Source: SHZI01 sp964417725
GTDB taxonomy: Bacteria > Pseudomonadota > Gammaproteobacteria > Steroidobacterales > GCA-2729495
Reading direction: 5' to 3'
Assembly (NCBI GenBank): GCA_964417725.1
Contig: CAYQIV010000005.1
Coordinates: 62,001 to 126,000 of the forward strand
Length of the DNA: 64,000 nt
In this document: positions 27,283 to 37,169 of the stretch, in pieces
How positions within the stretch are numbered: position 1 is the stretch's first letter
Layout: each line of letters opens with the position of its first letter
Notes under the pieces: generated by a model
Database searches by the model: none
Seen by the model: only the letters and a program-made list of their open reading frames with translations
What the model was told of the DNA's origin: nothing
Program-made: the position numbers and the translations under genes

Positions 27283-27405
27283 AGGCCTGTCGCCTTCTGC
27301 GGGATGCCTGCTCCGGGCTCCTGCCCTTCGCCCGCTCGAGCTTCGGGGTGCCCGGCGGGGTGTTGGCGGCGAGGCCTGTCAGCTTCTGCCGGACGCTCGC
27401 TCCGG
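27283..27405. repeat. Imperfect direct repeat in the 337-bp gap before the exopolysaccharide locus
   Basis: Two 34-base copies at 27283-27316 and 27372-27405, both beginning AGGCCTGTC and ending GCTCCGG, agree at 28 positions. The gap 27129-27465 otherwise contains no credible gene; frames through it are arginine/proline-rich, as expected of a non-coding GC-rich repeat region. Confidence 0.55.
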
Positions 27406-27465
27406 TTTCGCGGCACCGGGCTTCGCCGCCTGCCGCGAGTTGCTCATGGGCGGATACCAGCTGCT

Positions 27466-28215
27466 TCAGGAACGGCTGGAGAGCTTGGCACGAAACACGG
27501 CGAGGGTGAACTTTGGAATGACCGCCTGGCGATAGGCCCGCTTGGGCTGGGTGACCAGCCGGTACAGCCATTCGAGATTGGCACGACGAACGATTGCAGG
27601 TGCCCGTTGCACGCGGCCGGCGATCACATCAAAGGTACCGCCGACGCCCTGGCAGACCCGGACATGCGGCAAACGGGGCAGATACTTCTCCATCCACAGC
27701 TCCTGCCGGGGGCTGCCGAGCGCCACAAACAGCACCTGGGCACCCGAAGCGTCGATGGCATCGATCAGCTCCGGCATCTGCTCTTCTTTGATGTAGCCAT
27801 CACGATGGCCGACGATATTGAGGCCGGGATATCGCTGCCGCAGCACCGCAACCGCCTGGGCATTCACATCTGGTGCCGCCCCAAACAGGAAGACCCGGTA
27901 GCCCCGCTGGCTGGCCTGCGCACAAATTTCGGGCATCAGGTCGGCGCCGGCGACACGGTCGATGCGCTCCTTCCACAACAGGCGCACGGCATAGACCACC
28001 CCGATACCGTCCGGGATGACCAGGCCCGCCTCCGCCAGGGTCTCGCGCAGCACCGGGTCGGACTGGGCCTTCATTATTTTTTCAGGGTTGACGGCCAGGA
28101 TCGTGCGTGGCCGATCCCCCTGGACCATGGCATCAACGGCCGCAAGCGCACGCCCCACATCGACGCAGTCGACCGGGATGCCCAGCACTGTCACACGCTT
28201 TGGCAACCCCGTCAC
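27466..28215 (-). CDS. WecG/TagA/CpsF family glycosyltransferase
   Basis: 249 residues with a GTG start. Family signatures: TILAVNPEKIMKAQSDP, AGLVIPDGIGVVYA, FLFGAAPDVNAQA, LFVALGSPRQELWM and VCQGVGGTFDVIAGRVQRAP (GT26). It adds N-acetylmannosamine(-uronate) or a similar sugar to an undecaprenyl-diphosphate-linked intermediate at the inner membrane. First gene at the left edge of the exopolysaccharide locus, transcribed leftward, 85 bp downstream of the heparinase-like gene. Confidence 0.9.
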   Translation of the reverse strand: MTGLPKRVTVLGIPVDCVDVGRALAAVDAMVQGDRPRTILAVNPEKIMKAQSDPVLRETLAEAGLVIPDGIGVVYAVRLLWKERIDRVAGADLMPEICAQASQRGYRVFLFGAAPDVNAQAVAVLRQRYPGLNIVGHRDGYIKEEQMPELIDAIDASGAQVLFVALGSPRQELWMEKYLPRLPHVRVCQGVGGTFDVIAGRVQRAPAIVRRANLEWLYRLVTQPKRAYRQAVIPKFTLAVFRAKLSSRS

Positions 28216-28300
28216 AGTTCTGCCCTCAAATGAGCCAAGCGTATGATAACTGCCTTATGAGTGTCTGGAACTGAGTTCAGAAACCAACAGACGGGCCCGA

Positions 28301-30211
28301 TCAATGGGCCGATCCGGCGAGTCGTCGAACCTCAAATTCATCGAACAAAGGCAGCAGTTTCTCGACGCTGCCAGGCTCTGTCAGCCACAGCACGGTCAAA
28401 ACGGGACTCGGCTCGGCCGGGAACTTGACCCGGATCACATCGCATGGCTCCAGTTCCGTATACGCATGCGAACGCCAACCCAGAAGTGGACCGACAGCGC
28501 CTCTCGCCAGGATGGGCTCGCCGCCCACGAACTCCAGACTCAGCCGCAGCCCACCGACACCTTCGAGATGAACGCACTGGCCTCGCGACGAGTCTCGAAT
28601 CCGCAGACCAAGATGCCAGTGAACTGCAGCTTTGTGGCCGGCCACACCCTCAAGGCAGTCCCAGACAGCCAGAAACTCGTTTCTCTTGTAAATCAGACCA
28701 CGCCAATGGGTAATGCCGAGGTGGCGGTACCCATCATGCCGGGCCAGTATGGTTGAGCAATTGGGCTCAAACCGGCTGATCAGCAGATCAGACTTGTATG
28801 GCCGGCGCCACATGAAGACCGACACCTGCTCGGCCTGATCCTCGCCGTCGATCACAGCTGTGTTATGAGCAGCTGCTGATCGAAAGTACCGACGATACTC
28901 CTGTGATCCGCCGTACTGGTATGTACCGGGATCAATCAATACGTCGGCGCCGTCAAACCGGAACATCAGCGACAGGCAATCAGCATGTCCGTGTGCAAAT
29001 CCGGGTGCCATGCCAAGCGGGTTATGAAGAAACACCAGGCGGTCCCCCGATCCATACCGGACAACACTCAGTCCGGACACATGGCACGAGCGCTGCACCG
29101 GCTCTGAATCAGAGCCTGACCAGGATATCCGTAGTAACGGTGAGAGCGCATAGCCATCATCTGCATCGCCAATGCGCGGCAGGTCTGCGGGCCTGGCTGC
29201 CAGCATGTTCAAAAAGTCCCGCCCGCGGGCCACTGCAGATTCGATCAAGGGCTCGGGGGGCTGCCCGGCATGCTGTAGCAACGCCACAGCAAGCCCCAAA
29301 AGATCCGTTACAAACAACAGATACCAAGTTGCCTGCTCGATACCTCCGCCGTCAGCATCGATCTGCCGGGCCGCTTCGACACGCAGCAACTCCAGACCCT
29401 TCTGCTTCCATCGTGATGCTGGAACGCAGTCATTGAGCAAGACCCCCGCATACAGGAGGCCGACCGCTTCAGCCACCGTGTGATTACCAGCCGACGAATA
29501 TAGAGACAAGCGCCTCTCTACATGCCACGCATGATAGGTGATGATGGAAATCACCGTTTCCCGTGTCTGCGTGGACACCCACTTCCGCACCAGATCGTAG
29601 GTATGAAAGACGGAAATCAGACGCAAGGCCTCTTCCATTGCGGAAATGCAGTTGACGCCGATACCGGGTGGATTACCAGCCGACCAGGCTCCGAGCTGCC
29701 TATCAATCATGGCAACAGCCCTGCTCCGCACCGACTCGTCGTGATCTGCCACGATGGCGAGGCCATAAAGGTGTTGCAGCCTGTTTAACTCCCACAGAAT
29801 GCGAACGTCCCCTGTCGCGTTCCCGGGACGATAGTCAATTCCATGCCAGGGACCATGCGGCCATTCAGCACCCGTCAAAGGATCAACCCGCCAAAAGCCC
29901 GGTTCATTCTGCGCTGACACCCAGCCCCTGAACACAGGGATCTGTCCCGCCACAAGTTGCGCTTCATAGGCCGGATCTCGCTCAACCGTCGGCGCACAAA
30001 GCTGTGCATGGGGTGATCGAAAGAACGCGGCACACTGCAGCTCTCGCTGGTGGGTTTTCGACCAGATACGGACTGAATGGCCCTCCCCGACTCGCTGCAG
30101 CCACTGCCACACTCTGCAGCAGATCTCGGCTACGGACATAACCGAGATCCTGTGCAACAACCATGTAAGGCGCCTGCGACTCCTCACGACCAGTTCATAC
30201 CAAACCGCCAT
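28301..30211 (-). CDS. Heparinase II/III-like polysaccharide-processing protein
   Basis: 636 residues. An alpha/alpha-toroid N-terminal half (GNHTVAEAVGLLYAG contains the catalytic-type Asn-His) and a C-terminal beta-sheet half with GFAHGHADCLSLMFRFDG, DPGTYQYGG and AAAHNTAVIDGEDQ, the hallmarks of heparinase II/III-like proteins. No clear signal peptide, so it may act on lipid-linked or periplasmic glycan by another route. In exopolysaccharide loci such proteins are thought to be lyases or uronic-acid-modifying enzymes. Its start overlaps the upstream GT4 by 17 bp. Confidence 0.82.
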   Translation of the reverse strand: MAVWYELVVRSRRRLTWLLHRISVMSVAEICCRVWQWLQRVGEGHSVRIWSKTHQRELQCAAFFRSPHAQLCAPTVERDPAYEAQLVAGQIPVFRGWVSAQNEPGFWRVDPLTGAEWPHGPWHGIDYRPGNATGDVRILWELNRLQHLYGLAIVADHDESVRSRAVAMIDRQLGAWSAGNPPGIGVNCISAMEEALRLISVFHTYDLVRKWVSTQTRETVISIITYHAWHVERRLSLYSSAGNHTVAEAVGLLYAGVLLNDCVPASRWKQKGLELLRVEAARQIDADGGGIEQATWYLLFVTDLLGLAVALLQHAGQPPEPLIESAVARGRDFLNMLAARPADLPRIGDADDGYALSPLLRISWSGSDSEPVQRSCHVSGLSVVRYGSGDRLVFLHNPLGMAPGFAHGHADCLSLMFRFDGADVLIDPGTYQYGGSQEYRRYFRSAAAHNTAVIDGEDQAEQVSVFMWRRPYKSDLLISRFEPNCSTILARHDGYRHLGITHWRGLIYKRNEFLAVWDCLEGVAGHKAAVHWHLGLRIRDSSRGQCVHLEGVGGLRLSLEFVGGEPILARGAVGPLLGWRSHAYTELEPCDVIRVKFPAEPSPVLTVLWLTEPGSVEKLLPLFDEFEVRRLAGSAH

Positions 30212-31274
30212 AGAGATGACGAAGCTGTCCGGCGATCACCTCAATATCGTGTTTTTCACGAACTTCCCTGTAGGCATTCTCCGCCAGCAACTCACATTCC
30301 TCCCGGTCGCGTAGCAACCTGCATATGGCCACCGCAATCCCCGCCACATCGCCTGGCTGCACATAAACACCGGTCACTCCATCCTGAACGACACTCGGCA
30401 CACCACCGACGGGTGTCGTTATGACAGGAACACGGGCCGCCATGGATTCGAGAATAACGTTTGGCACACCTTCCGAGTAACTTGGCAGAATCAGTGCGCG
30501 CGATGTACGCAAAAGACGCAAACGCTCCTCACCCTCAACCCAACCCACAACCTGCGCATACCGATCAAGTTTTCTCTCCAGAATCACCTCCCTGAGTCGG
30601 TCACTCTCCTTGGTTCCACCAAACACGAACGACGCGTCAGGAAATTCCCTGACAACTTCAGGGATCGCATCGACAAGGTCGTAGACCCCCTTGGCAGGGA
30701 TAAACCACCCCAGATAAATGATCTGCCGTGGCATATGGCGCCACTCACTTCGCCACAGCGAAAATGCCGAAACGTCGACCGGATTACTGACAACTGCCAG
30801 CTTTGCTTGGGGGAATACCAGCTGGAATGCGTCCAGTTGCGCCGCGGACAGAAACACAATCCGGTCACTGAGTCTGGCCGCCACCCGTACCAGCCACTGA
30901 CGCAAGACTGAGCTACCGGCATAAACATCGACAAAGCGGGCCGGGTGTATGTGCAGAACAACAGGGATCCTGAACAAGCGTGCGGTCAGCAAATAGAAAA
31001 ACTTCCGGACGAAACTCGAACCAGCGGAGGTATGAAGCGAGATCGCAGTTGGCCTTTCACCAACAATGGTCAACAAAAAGATCAAAAACCGATAGATGGC
31101 GTATATCAGTTTCACCCCCTGCCGCCCATCCCTGGTCGACGAGAAATGAACACAGCCAAACTCCGCCCAGAAACTGCTTCTGGAATAGTTCTGGATAACT
31201 GCTGTTATCCCCCCTTTGGAACTGGCCCCTGGCCCAACAATCAGAATGCGGTGCTTATTGATACGGTTTGGCAT
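30195..31274 (-). CDS. GT4-family glycosyltransferase
   Basis: 359 residues, GT-B fold. N-terminal ILIVGPGASSKGGITAVI is the acceptor-side glycine loop; C-terminal donor domain includes QIIYLGWFIPAKGVYDLV and SYSEGVPNVILESMAARVPV, containing the E-x7-E retaining signature. Adds a sugar to the repeat unit in the cytoplasm. Overlaps both neighbours (20 bp upstream, 17 bp downstream), showing a tightly packed leftward operon. Confidence 0.88.
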   Translation of the reverse strand: MPNRINKHRILIVGPGASSKGGITAVIQNYSRSSFWAEFGCVHFSSTRDGRQGVKLIYAIYRFLIFLLTIVGERPTAISLHTSAGSSFVRKFFYLLTARLFRIPVVLHIHPARFVDVYAGSSVLRQWLVRVAARLSDRIVFLSAAQLDAFQLVFPQAKLAVVSNPVDVSAFSLWRSEWRHMPRQIIYLGWFIPAKGVYDLVDAIPEVVREFPDASFVFGGTKESDRLREVILERKLDRYAQVVGWVEGEERLRLLRTSRALILPSYSEGVPNVILESMAARVPVITTPVGGVPSVVQDGVTGVYVQPGDVAGIAVAICRLLRDREECELLAENAYREVREKHDIEVIAGQLRHLYGGLV

Positions 31275-32361
31275 TGCCTGTTTTTTTGCCCCGCTCGTCC
31301 CACTCAGCCGAGATGGCCCGAATTTGCGCCTCGGTCAAAAAGCGGTACTCGTAAAGTGCGGCACTGTGCTGCGCCGGATTAAACGTGGTCGCAAACCTTA
31401 TGACCTTGCTGACTTCCCGATGATCCCGGGGCCACACCTGACTGCGACTCGCCTTATCGAACTCGTAGTTTCCGGCGATCATGATGAGCCGGGACGGATC
31501 CTTCAGCTCGGCCAACGCGGTATCGAGCAAGTCATGCCGGATAGCACTCAGCTGCGCGTACTCGATATGCAGAATGTAGTCGACAAGACCGGCGTTTGCC
31601 CAGGTGATGCTGTTGGTACCCTCAAGCCGCAACGGCTCATATCCCGCATGAGAACTAACGGAAATGGTTACATCAGGGGCCCTGGCGCGTACGGCGATTG
31701 AAATGGACGTCAATAAATCATCAACCACAGTACGGTTCCACTTCTCGATTGCCTCTTTTGCGTCAGGAACAATTCTGTAGGACAGGCTATCGCGGGAAAG
31801 ATTCCGGCCGGTACGAGCACGGTAATCGGCTTTGCATCTTTCGGACAAACATATGCCCCGCGACCGAACGTAATCGAGATTAATTCCGTCAACCGGGTAC
31901 TTTTCCACCACATCCAGAACGACATCCCGAATAAACCGTCGGAACTCATGGTTATGAACGTCAAATGCGTCATCTGGAACGCCCGGCCCTGCAAATTCCG
32001 GATAGAAGTCTCGCTGGCGTTTTACAAGAGTGAACCATGGATGAACCTCCATCCCCTCTGCATGTGCCCGCTTGATCAGATATGCAAGAGGATCAGCAAG
32101 CCCTTTCGGGTTATCTACCCAGCGTGGCTCTTTGGGCAATGAACTGCGCCATGTCACCCCGCGGCCATGCCAGACACAGGGAACGATCACGTTGAAACCG
32201 GCCCGTTTTGCTTTGCTGACAAGCTGATCCGCAGCTGCTCGATCCATCCATGAGAACTCCTCATCGAGGAGCAGGCGAAGTTCACGCTCTGCCGCAAAAG
32301 ATGGCGACATCCACATCAGGACGCATGTAATCGCAAGGAATACCGTCCGATCGACGGTCAT
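31255..32361 (-). CDS. Secreted GHL10-like glycoside hydrolase family protein
   Basis: 368 residues with a signal peptide (cleavage near SFAA/ER). TIM-barrel protein of the putative glycosyl hydrolase-like 10 type: FNVIVPCVWHGRGVTW, HAEGMEVHPWFTLVKR, and VDGINLDYVRSRG, where the Asp after INL is a probable active-site residue. Sits inside the exopolysaccharide operon (4-bp overlap with the ligase gene, 20-bp with the GT4), so it may trim or release the polymer in the periplasm. Activity of this family is not established. Confidence 0.78.
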   Translation of the reverse strand: MTVDRTVFLAITCVLMWMSPSFAAERELRLLLDEEFSWMDRAAADQLVSKAKRAGFNVIVPCVWHGRGVTWRSSLPKEPRWVDNPKGLADPLAYLIKRAHAEGMEVHPWFTLVKRQRDFYPEFAGPGVPDDAFDVHNHEFRRFIRDVVLDVVEKYPVDGINLDYVRSRGICLSERCKADYRARTGRNLSRDSLSYRIVPDAKEAIEKWNRTVVDDLLTSISIAVRARAPDVTISVSSHAGYEPLRLEGTNSITWANAGLVDYILHIEYAQLSAIRHDLLDTALAELKDPSRLIMIAGNYEFDKASRSQVWPRDHREVSKVIRFATTFNPAQHSAALYEYRFLTEAQIRAISAEWDERGKKTGNAKPYQ

Positions 32362-33641
32362 CTCTGCCCGCCGGTACGGGGCAACTCGCCAATGAACGTC
32401 GCACCACTCGCCTGCGAGTGATAGCCGTGGCGGGCAATATCCAGACCAATCATCACCATCACAAAGAGCTGACCGAGACCGAAACGGTTCAGGTAGCTAT
32501 TACTGAGAAAGTTCATGGCGATTACGGCGACGAGCAACGCGAGATAGTAGGGCCGGACTGGCGCCGGGGCAGACCTCGCATGCTGAAAGAGCAAATAGTA
32601 AATCCAGACGACCAGCGCAAAGCCAACAACCCCCAACTCCATCAAGGCAGACAGGTAGTCGTTATGGCTTTCCCATGCGCGAAGCCGGTACTCGGATGTA
32701 ATGACTCCGTTTGCCGGCATGACACCGATTTCATTACCCACCCCCAGCCCGGTAATCTGCTGATCAAAGGGAAGATCCGCAAACATGCGCAGGTTATGCG
32801 CCCATATAAACGGACGTCCGGAACCCGCCATTTCCACTGCACTACCCACTCCCTTGCCTTGGGTAGCGTCCCAGAACACGGTCTGTACATATCCCGACAG
32901 AAGCCATACTGCAACCAAACCACCTGCATACACGACAAACCAGCGTCGGTTACGCAGCCACACCAACACACCAAAAAACACGACCAGTCCAAGCATCACG
33001 GTACGAACGTTGCTCTTGAACAGACTGAACACAGCAAGTCCTGTAATGAGCGCACACGCCGCCATGATGACCTTTTGCTTGCGCCATGCTCCCGGGCCAC
33101 GCCACGCCCGCTGGAGCCCGGAGTAAATAAACACAAGCATGATGGCAAATCCAATGGTATGGGCCATCGAGTGCAAATCCTTGAATACACCCTGATATCG
33201 CTCAAACCCCGTGTAGTAATTGACACTGTACAACCCCTTACCCTGAAGGATCGCAACAGCATTGACAGAAACAATGATCGCAAATCCCAGAACCAGGTTG
33301 CGCAGATAGCGCAAGAATTCTTTTTCGGTACGCACCATCCGTCTAAGCAGAAGATACATCACGAACGGCAGCATCCACTTGATTGATGCCTTGAGATCGG
33401 ACGACTCCCACTGAAATACGGTGACAATCCCACACCAGGCCACGAAAAGCATCATGGCGACGTCCAGCCGGTCCAGCCCGCGACGCGAATTCCAGCTTGA
33501 CAGAAGAAACGCGCAAAACAGGACACCAACCATCAGAATGGTCAGTATTTCGAAAACACCCAGACCAAAAAAACGCGCATCGACATAGTAAAACATCACC
33601 GGCCGCACAAAATAGAACAACTGAAGTAGTGCATCAGCCAT
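32358..33641 (-). CDS. O-antigen ligase/polymerase family membrane protein (Wzy/WaaL-like)
   Basis: 427 residues, about 11-12 membrane helices, with a large periplasmic loop (QITGLGVGNEIGVMPANG ... AWESHNDYLSALMELGVVG). The loop motif HNDYLSALMELG is typical of O-antigen ligase/Wzy proteins, which polymerise or transfer lipid-linked glycans. A second such gene lies at 45978. The start overlaps the flippase stop by 8 bp. Confidence 0.85.
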   Translation of the reverse strand: MADALLQLFYFVRPVMFYYVDARFFGLGVFEILTILMVGVLFCAFLLSSWNSRRGLDRLDVAMMLFVAWCGIVTVFQWESSDLKASIKWMLPFVMYLLLRRMVRTEKEFLRYLRNLVLGFAIIVSVNAVAILQGKGLYSVNYYTGFERYQGVFKDLHSMAHTIGFAIMLVFIYSGLQRAWRGPGAWRKQKVIMAACALITGLAVFSLFKSNVRTVMLGLVVFFGVLVWLRNRRWFVVYAGGLVAVWLLSGYVQTVFWDATQGKGVGSAVEMAGSGRPFIWAHNLRMFADLPFDQQITGLGVGNEIGVMPANGVITSEYRLRAWESHNDYLSALMELGVVGFALVVWIYYLLFQHARSAPAPVRPYYLALLVAVIAMNFLSNSYLNRFGLGQLFVMVMIGLDIARHGYHSQASGATFIGELPRTGGQR

Positions 33642-34917
33642 TGCCCTGCAATCCTGGTGACAGAAGTTTCCGGTACACCATCATCAACAACAGAATATTC
33701 TGAACGGCTACCGATGTTGCAGTAACCCAGGCAGCACCCATAATGCCAAAAGACGTCGTAAACATAAGGTGGCCCGCCATATTCAGAGCCGTCGAAAGCG
33801 CGACAATCCGCACGAATGCAGATTCATTACCCGTCATCAGCAGTGCGAAGCCGACTGAACCCGTTGCAGCATTAACGAACTGGCCAACAGCGAGAATCCT
33901 CAGTACTGAACTTGCCTCCCGATATTCGGCACCGAATGCTGACAAGAACCATGCCGGCACCGCGAGAAGCGCAACGATGAGTGGGAGAGACGCAACGCAC
34001 GAAATGAGCGCCGATTGCCGAACCGCTTTCCCGAGCGCACCTCTATCTGAGCGCGCATGCGCAACGGCGATTCGTGGCGCGTAGAGCACATCCACGACAC
34101 GCAGAAAGAACACGCTGATCAATGCCACTTTTGCTGCTGCTGTGTACTGGGCAGTCATGGACATGGATGCGACGATACCAAGGACAATCACATCTGTCCG
34201 ACTCAACAACTCCTGAAGTACGGAACCAATCAACATTCGTGACGATGCGAGACGCCATTTATCCGGATGATACTCAGCAGACACATCATTCCATCGAAAC
34301 GGCAGCTTGTTGCGCACGCACCACAACCCTGTTGCGAGCGATAACACTCCGGCCACCGCAAAAAGCATCGTCGAGATGCCCACGTCAATCGACAGAAATG
34401 ACTCCGCAAGCGCCAAAAAGCCGATGAATAGCACCGGACGAACAACTTCTTCAGGAAGAATCCCGCACGGAATGGCGGCCAGCCCCCGCGCCGCGTTCCC
34501 CCGAATGACCCCCAGAGGGTAGAAAACCACAACCAGTATCGCAAATACCAGGCCGGTCGAGATCTCAGGTCGCGGCTTGCCAGCAGCCAGAATCACGGAC
34601 AGCAAGACCAGACACACAAAGAGCATCGCCGTCACGGTGCGATTCATCGCGTAAAGGCAGATACCCTTCACCAGACCATAGTTGCCTGTTGCAGAGTGCT
34701 GGGCAACTGTACGCATTACAAGGCTTGGATACCCAAGAGCACACACGAGCGCCAACACGGAGCCGACACCCAGCCCAAAGCTGAATGAGCCGAACAGGTC
34801 AATCGGCATGAGCCGTGCAGTCAGCAGAAACATCAAGAACATTGAGGCGGCAGCCGCGACCTGCACACACAAGGTCGACCACAAGCCGGGGGCAACCTCC
34901 CGGACCCAGGCAATCAC
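33634..34917 (-). CDS. Polysaccharide flippase (Wzx-like)
   Basis: 427 residues with a GTG start and about 12 membrane helices; few charged residues in the core. The N-terminus (LFGSFSFGLGVGSVLALVCALGYPS) is characteristic of the polysaccharide transporter part of the MOP superfamily. Should flip the lipid-linked repeat unit to the periplasm. Paired with the Wzy-like gene immediately downstream; another flippase is at 48565. Confidence 0.85.
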   Translation of the reverse strand: MIAWVREVAPGLWSTLCVQVAAAASMFLMFLLTARLMPIDLFGSFSFGLGVGSVLALVCALGYPSLVMRTVAQHSATGNYGLVKGICLYAMNRTVTAMLFVCLVLLSVILAAGKPRPEISTGLVFAILVVVFYPLGVIRGNAARGLAAIPCGILPEEVVRPVLFIGFLALAESFLSIDVGISTMLFAVAGVLSLATGLWCVRNKLPFRWNDVSAEYHPDKWRLASSRMLIGSVLQELLSRTDVIVLGIVASMSMTAQYTAAAKVALISVFFLRVVDVLYAPRIAVAHARSDRGALGKAVRQSALISCVASLPLIVALLAVPAWFLSAFGAEYREASSVLRILAVGQFVNAATGSVGFALLMTGNESAFVRIVALSTALNMAGHLMFTTSFGIMGAAWVTATSVAVQNILLLMMVYRKLLSPGLQGNG

Positions 34918-34991
34918 TTCAGGCCCCGGAGTGACTCAACCGTTACACAGATCTCCATCATGCGATGAATCACGATCTGACCGGGCAAGGC

Positions 34992-37139
34992 TCAGACCGG
35001 GTACTCCTCACCCGTCTGCAAACCCTGCGCCGCCAGAATACATGCCCGCGACACCGCCTCAATATCCTCAAAGGGCATCGCCGGTGCGCCGCCCTCCAGG
35101 ATTTCCTTGCAGAACTGCTGCATCTCCTGCGTGAAGCCCTTGTCGCGCTTGCCGGATTTGAAGCGTCGGGACCGGCCGCCTTCGTGGAAATCGGTGGTCA
35201 GGAAGTCGTCCATGACCAGCGCTTTCCCGCCACCAAAGGCTTCGAAGCGTTCCTTGGCAAGACTGCCATCGCCGCCGGCGGCATACACAACGGTTCCAAC
35301 CGAACCGTCTGCAAAGCTGAAGCTCAGGATGCTCTGGTCCGATGTGATACCCGAACTGTGGCTGCCGATCGCCATTCCGCGCGCGGCAACCGGACGGGAG
35401 CCACAGACGAACTGCATGTAGTCGAGAAAATGACAGGCCTCACCGATGATGCGCCCACCTCCGGCAACCGGGTCCTGCACCCAGTGGTTGGGTGGCACAG
35501 CCCCCGCATTCACCCGGTAGAGCATCACCAATGGTTCCCGGTGACCGGCAAAAAACTCACGCGCCTTCACGGCATGCCCGGAAAAACGCCGGTTGAAGCC
35601 AACCATCAGACGCAAGCCCTCTTTTGCCTTGCGGGCATAGGTGGCGGTAATCTGCGCCAGCTCGTCTTCGGTAAGGCACAGCGGCTTCTCGACGAACACG
35701 TGCTTCCCTGCTTCCAGCGACTCGATGACCATGCGGGCATGTGAGCCGTGGCGCGTACCGATCACCACGACATTGGTTTCCGGGTCCGCCAGCACTTGCC
35801 TGAAGTCCGTGCTGCGATTGGCAACGCCGAGCTTTTCAGCAAGCGCATCGGCAGTGACACCGGTGCTGGTGCAGATCCAGCGAATGCCGGTATCCGCGAT
35901 CTTCTGCAGGGGGCCCAGCAGCCTGTCGCGCACGTGCGTGCCCGGACCGATCAGGCCGATGCTGAGTTTGGCGGCACGCACGTTGGTCGCAACTGCAAGC
36001 GGCTGGACCACACTGGCGGCATTCCCGGCATATTCAAGCAGGATGCCCAGGTACGGCTCCGTCGCTTCCATCATCAGCTTGTAGGCCTGCTCAGCCTCGC
36101 TGATGCCGAATCGGTGGGTAGTCAGGCTGCTGACATCAACCTTTCCGGCCTGGATGAGCCACAGAAAGGCCGCCATGTTTCGCCCTTCAGTCCAGCGCAC
36201 ATATCCGTAGGGATAATCCTGGCCGTTTTCCTCGTAGGCCGGATCGTAACGACCAGGGCCATACGAAGTGGAGAGTCGCAACTCGAGTTCCTTGAGGTAG
36301 TACGGCTCGCGCGGCAGATTCATGCCGACCGCCCCCAATACCACCACCCGACCCTTTTTGCGGCAGATCTCGCCGGCAATTTCGACCGGACCATTGTCCT
36401 TGGTGCTCGCAGCAATCAGCACGCAATCGGCACCATGTCCGCTGCTCATCACCTTGGTCGCCTCGGCCAGCCCGCTGATCAATACGGCATCGTCGGCACC
36501 AAACTGCCGGGCCATTGCCAGCTTGTCGGCAGCGACATCCGCCGCCAGCACACGGCAACCATTGGCTTTCAGCATCTGTACGGCCAACTGGCCGAGCAGA
36601 CCCAGGCCGATCACCACCACCAGCTCGCCAAGCCGTGGCTCCGCCTGCCGCACACCCTGCATGGCGATCGCGCCGAGCGTGACATAGGCGGCCGCATCGA
36701 AATCGACGCCATCGGGAATCCGGCTGCACAGGTTGACCGGAACCGCGACGAACTCCGCATGAGAGGCGTAGTTCTGTCCCGCACAGGCCACCCGGTCACC
36801 GACAGCAAAGCCATTCACGCCACTGCCGACACCAATCACATAGCCGGCACAGCTGTAGCCGAGCGCAACCGGCGCATCCAGGCGCTGGAAGACCATCTGC
36901 GCGGTTTCCGCCAAACCGTCTTTCAAGGCCTTGTCGATGACCTTTCTGGCCATCTCCGGGCGCTCGAGGGCTTTTCCAACCAGGCCTTTTTTCGCGACAT
37001 TGACCGTGGACTTCTCGGTTCCGGCACTGATGAGCGAGCGGACGTTGGCGACCAGCAGTTGCCCGGGCCGGGCGGCCGGTGCTGGCACATCCTTGACCCG
37101 CAGGTCACCGCTACGAAAATTCTGAACTACCTGTCGCAT
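34992..37139 (-). CDS. Bi-domain oxidoreductase (MDR fused to Gfo/Idh)
   Basis: 715 residues from the ATG at 37139 (MRQVVQNFRSG); six further codons upstream are unlikely. Residues 1-360 are a zinc-type medium-chain dehydrogenase domain (ALGYSCAGYVIGVGSG, VVVIGLGLLGQLAVQML). From about 385 a Gfo/Idh/MocA domain follows (LIGPGTHVRDRLLGPL, HVFVEKPLCLT, LMVGFNRRFS). Such fusions occur repeatedly in exopolysaccharide loci, presumably making or modifying a nucleotide sugar. No frameshift separates the halves. Followed by a 74-bp gap before the flippase. Confidence 0.88.
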   Translation of the reverse strand: MRQVVQNFRSGDLRVKDVPAPAARPGQLLVANVRSLISAGTEKSTVNVAKKGLVGKALERPEMARKVIDKALKDGLAETAQMVFQRLDAPVALGYSCAGYVIGVGSGVNGFAVGDRVACAGQNYASHAEFVAVPVNLCSRIPDGVDFDAAAYVTLGAIAMQGVRQAEPRLGELVVVIGLGLLGQLAVQMLKANGCRVLAADVAADKLAMARQFGADDAVLISGLAEATKVMSSGHGADCVLIAASTKDNGPVEIAGEICRKKGRVVVLGAVGMNLPREPYYLKELELRLSTSYGPGRYDPAYEENGQDYPYGYVRWTEGRNMAAFLWLIQAGKVDVSSLTTHRFGISEAEQAYKLMMEATEPYLGILLEYAGNAASVVQPLAVATNVRAAKLSIGLIGPGTHVRDRLLGPLQKIADTGIRWICTSTGVTADALAEKLGVANRSTDFRQVLADPETNVVVIGTRHGSHARMVIESLEAGKHVFVEKPLCLTEDELAQITATYARKAKEGLRLMVGFNRRFSGHAVKAREFFAGHREPLVMLYRVNAGAVPPNHWVQDPVAGGGRIIGEACHFLDYMQFVCGSRPVAARGMAIGSHSSGITSDQSILSFSFADGSVGTVVYAAGGDGSLAKERFEAFGGGKALVMDDFLTTDFHEGGRSRRFKSGKRDKGFTQEMQQFCKEILEGGAPAMPFEDIEAVSRACILAAQGLQTGEEYPV

Positions 37140-37169
37140 ATGCTTCCTGCCGTACAATCCTGACCCATG

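Noticed and set aside
27125..27571. 148-codon - strand frame in the gap before the exopolysaccharide locus
   Set aside because: Arg/Pro/Ser-rich translation of repeat DNA with no ribosome site; overlaps the WecG-type gene end.
32418..33386. 322-codon + strand frame inside the O-antigen ligase gene
   Set aside because: Rich in His, Thr, Gln and Asn with no domain; the - strand has the membrane-protein pattern and operon overlaps.
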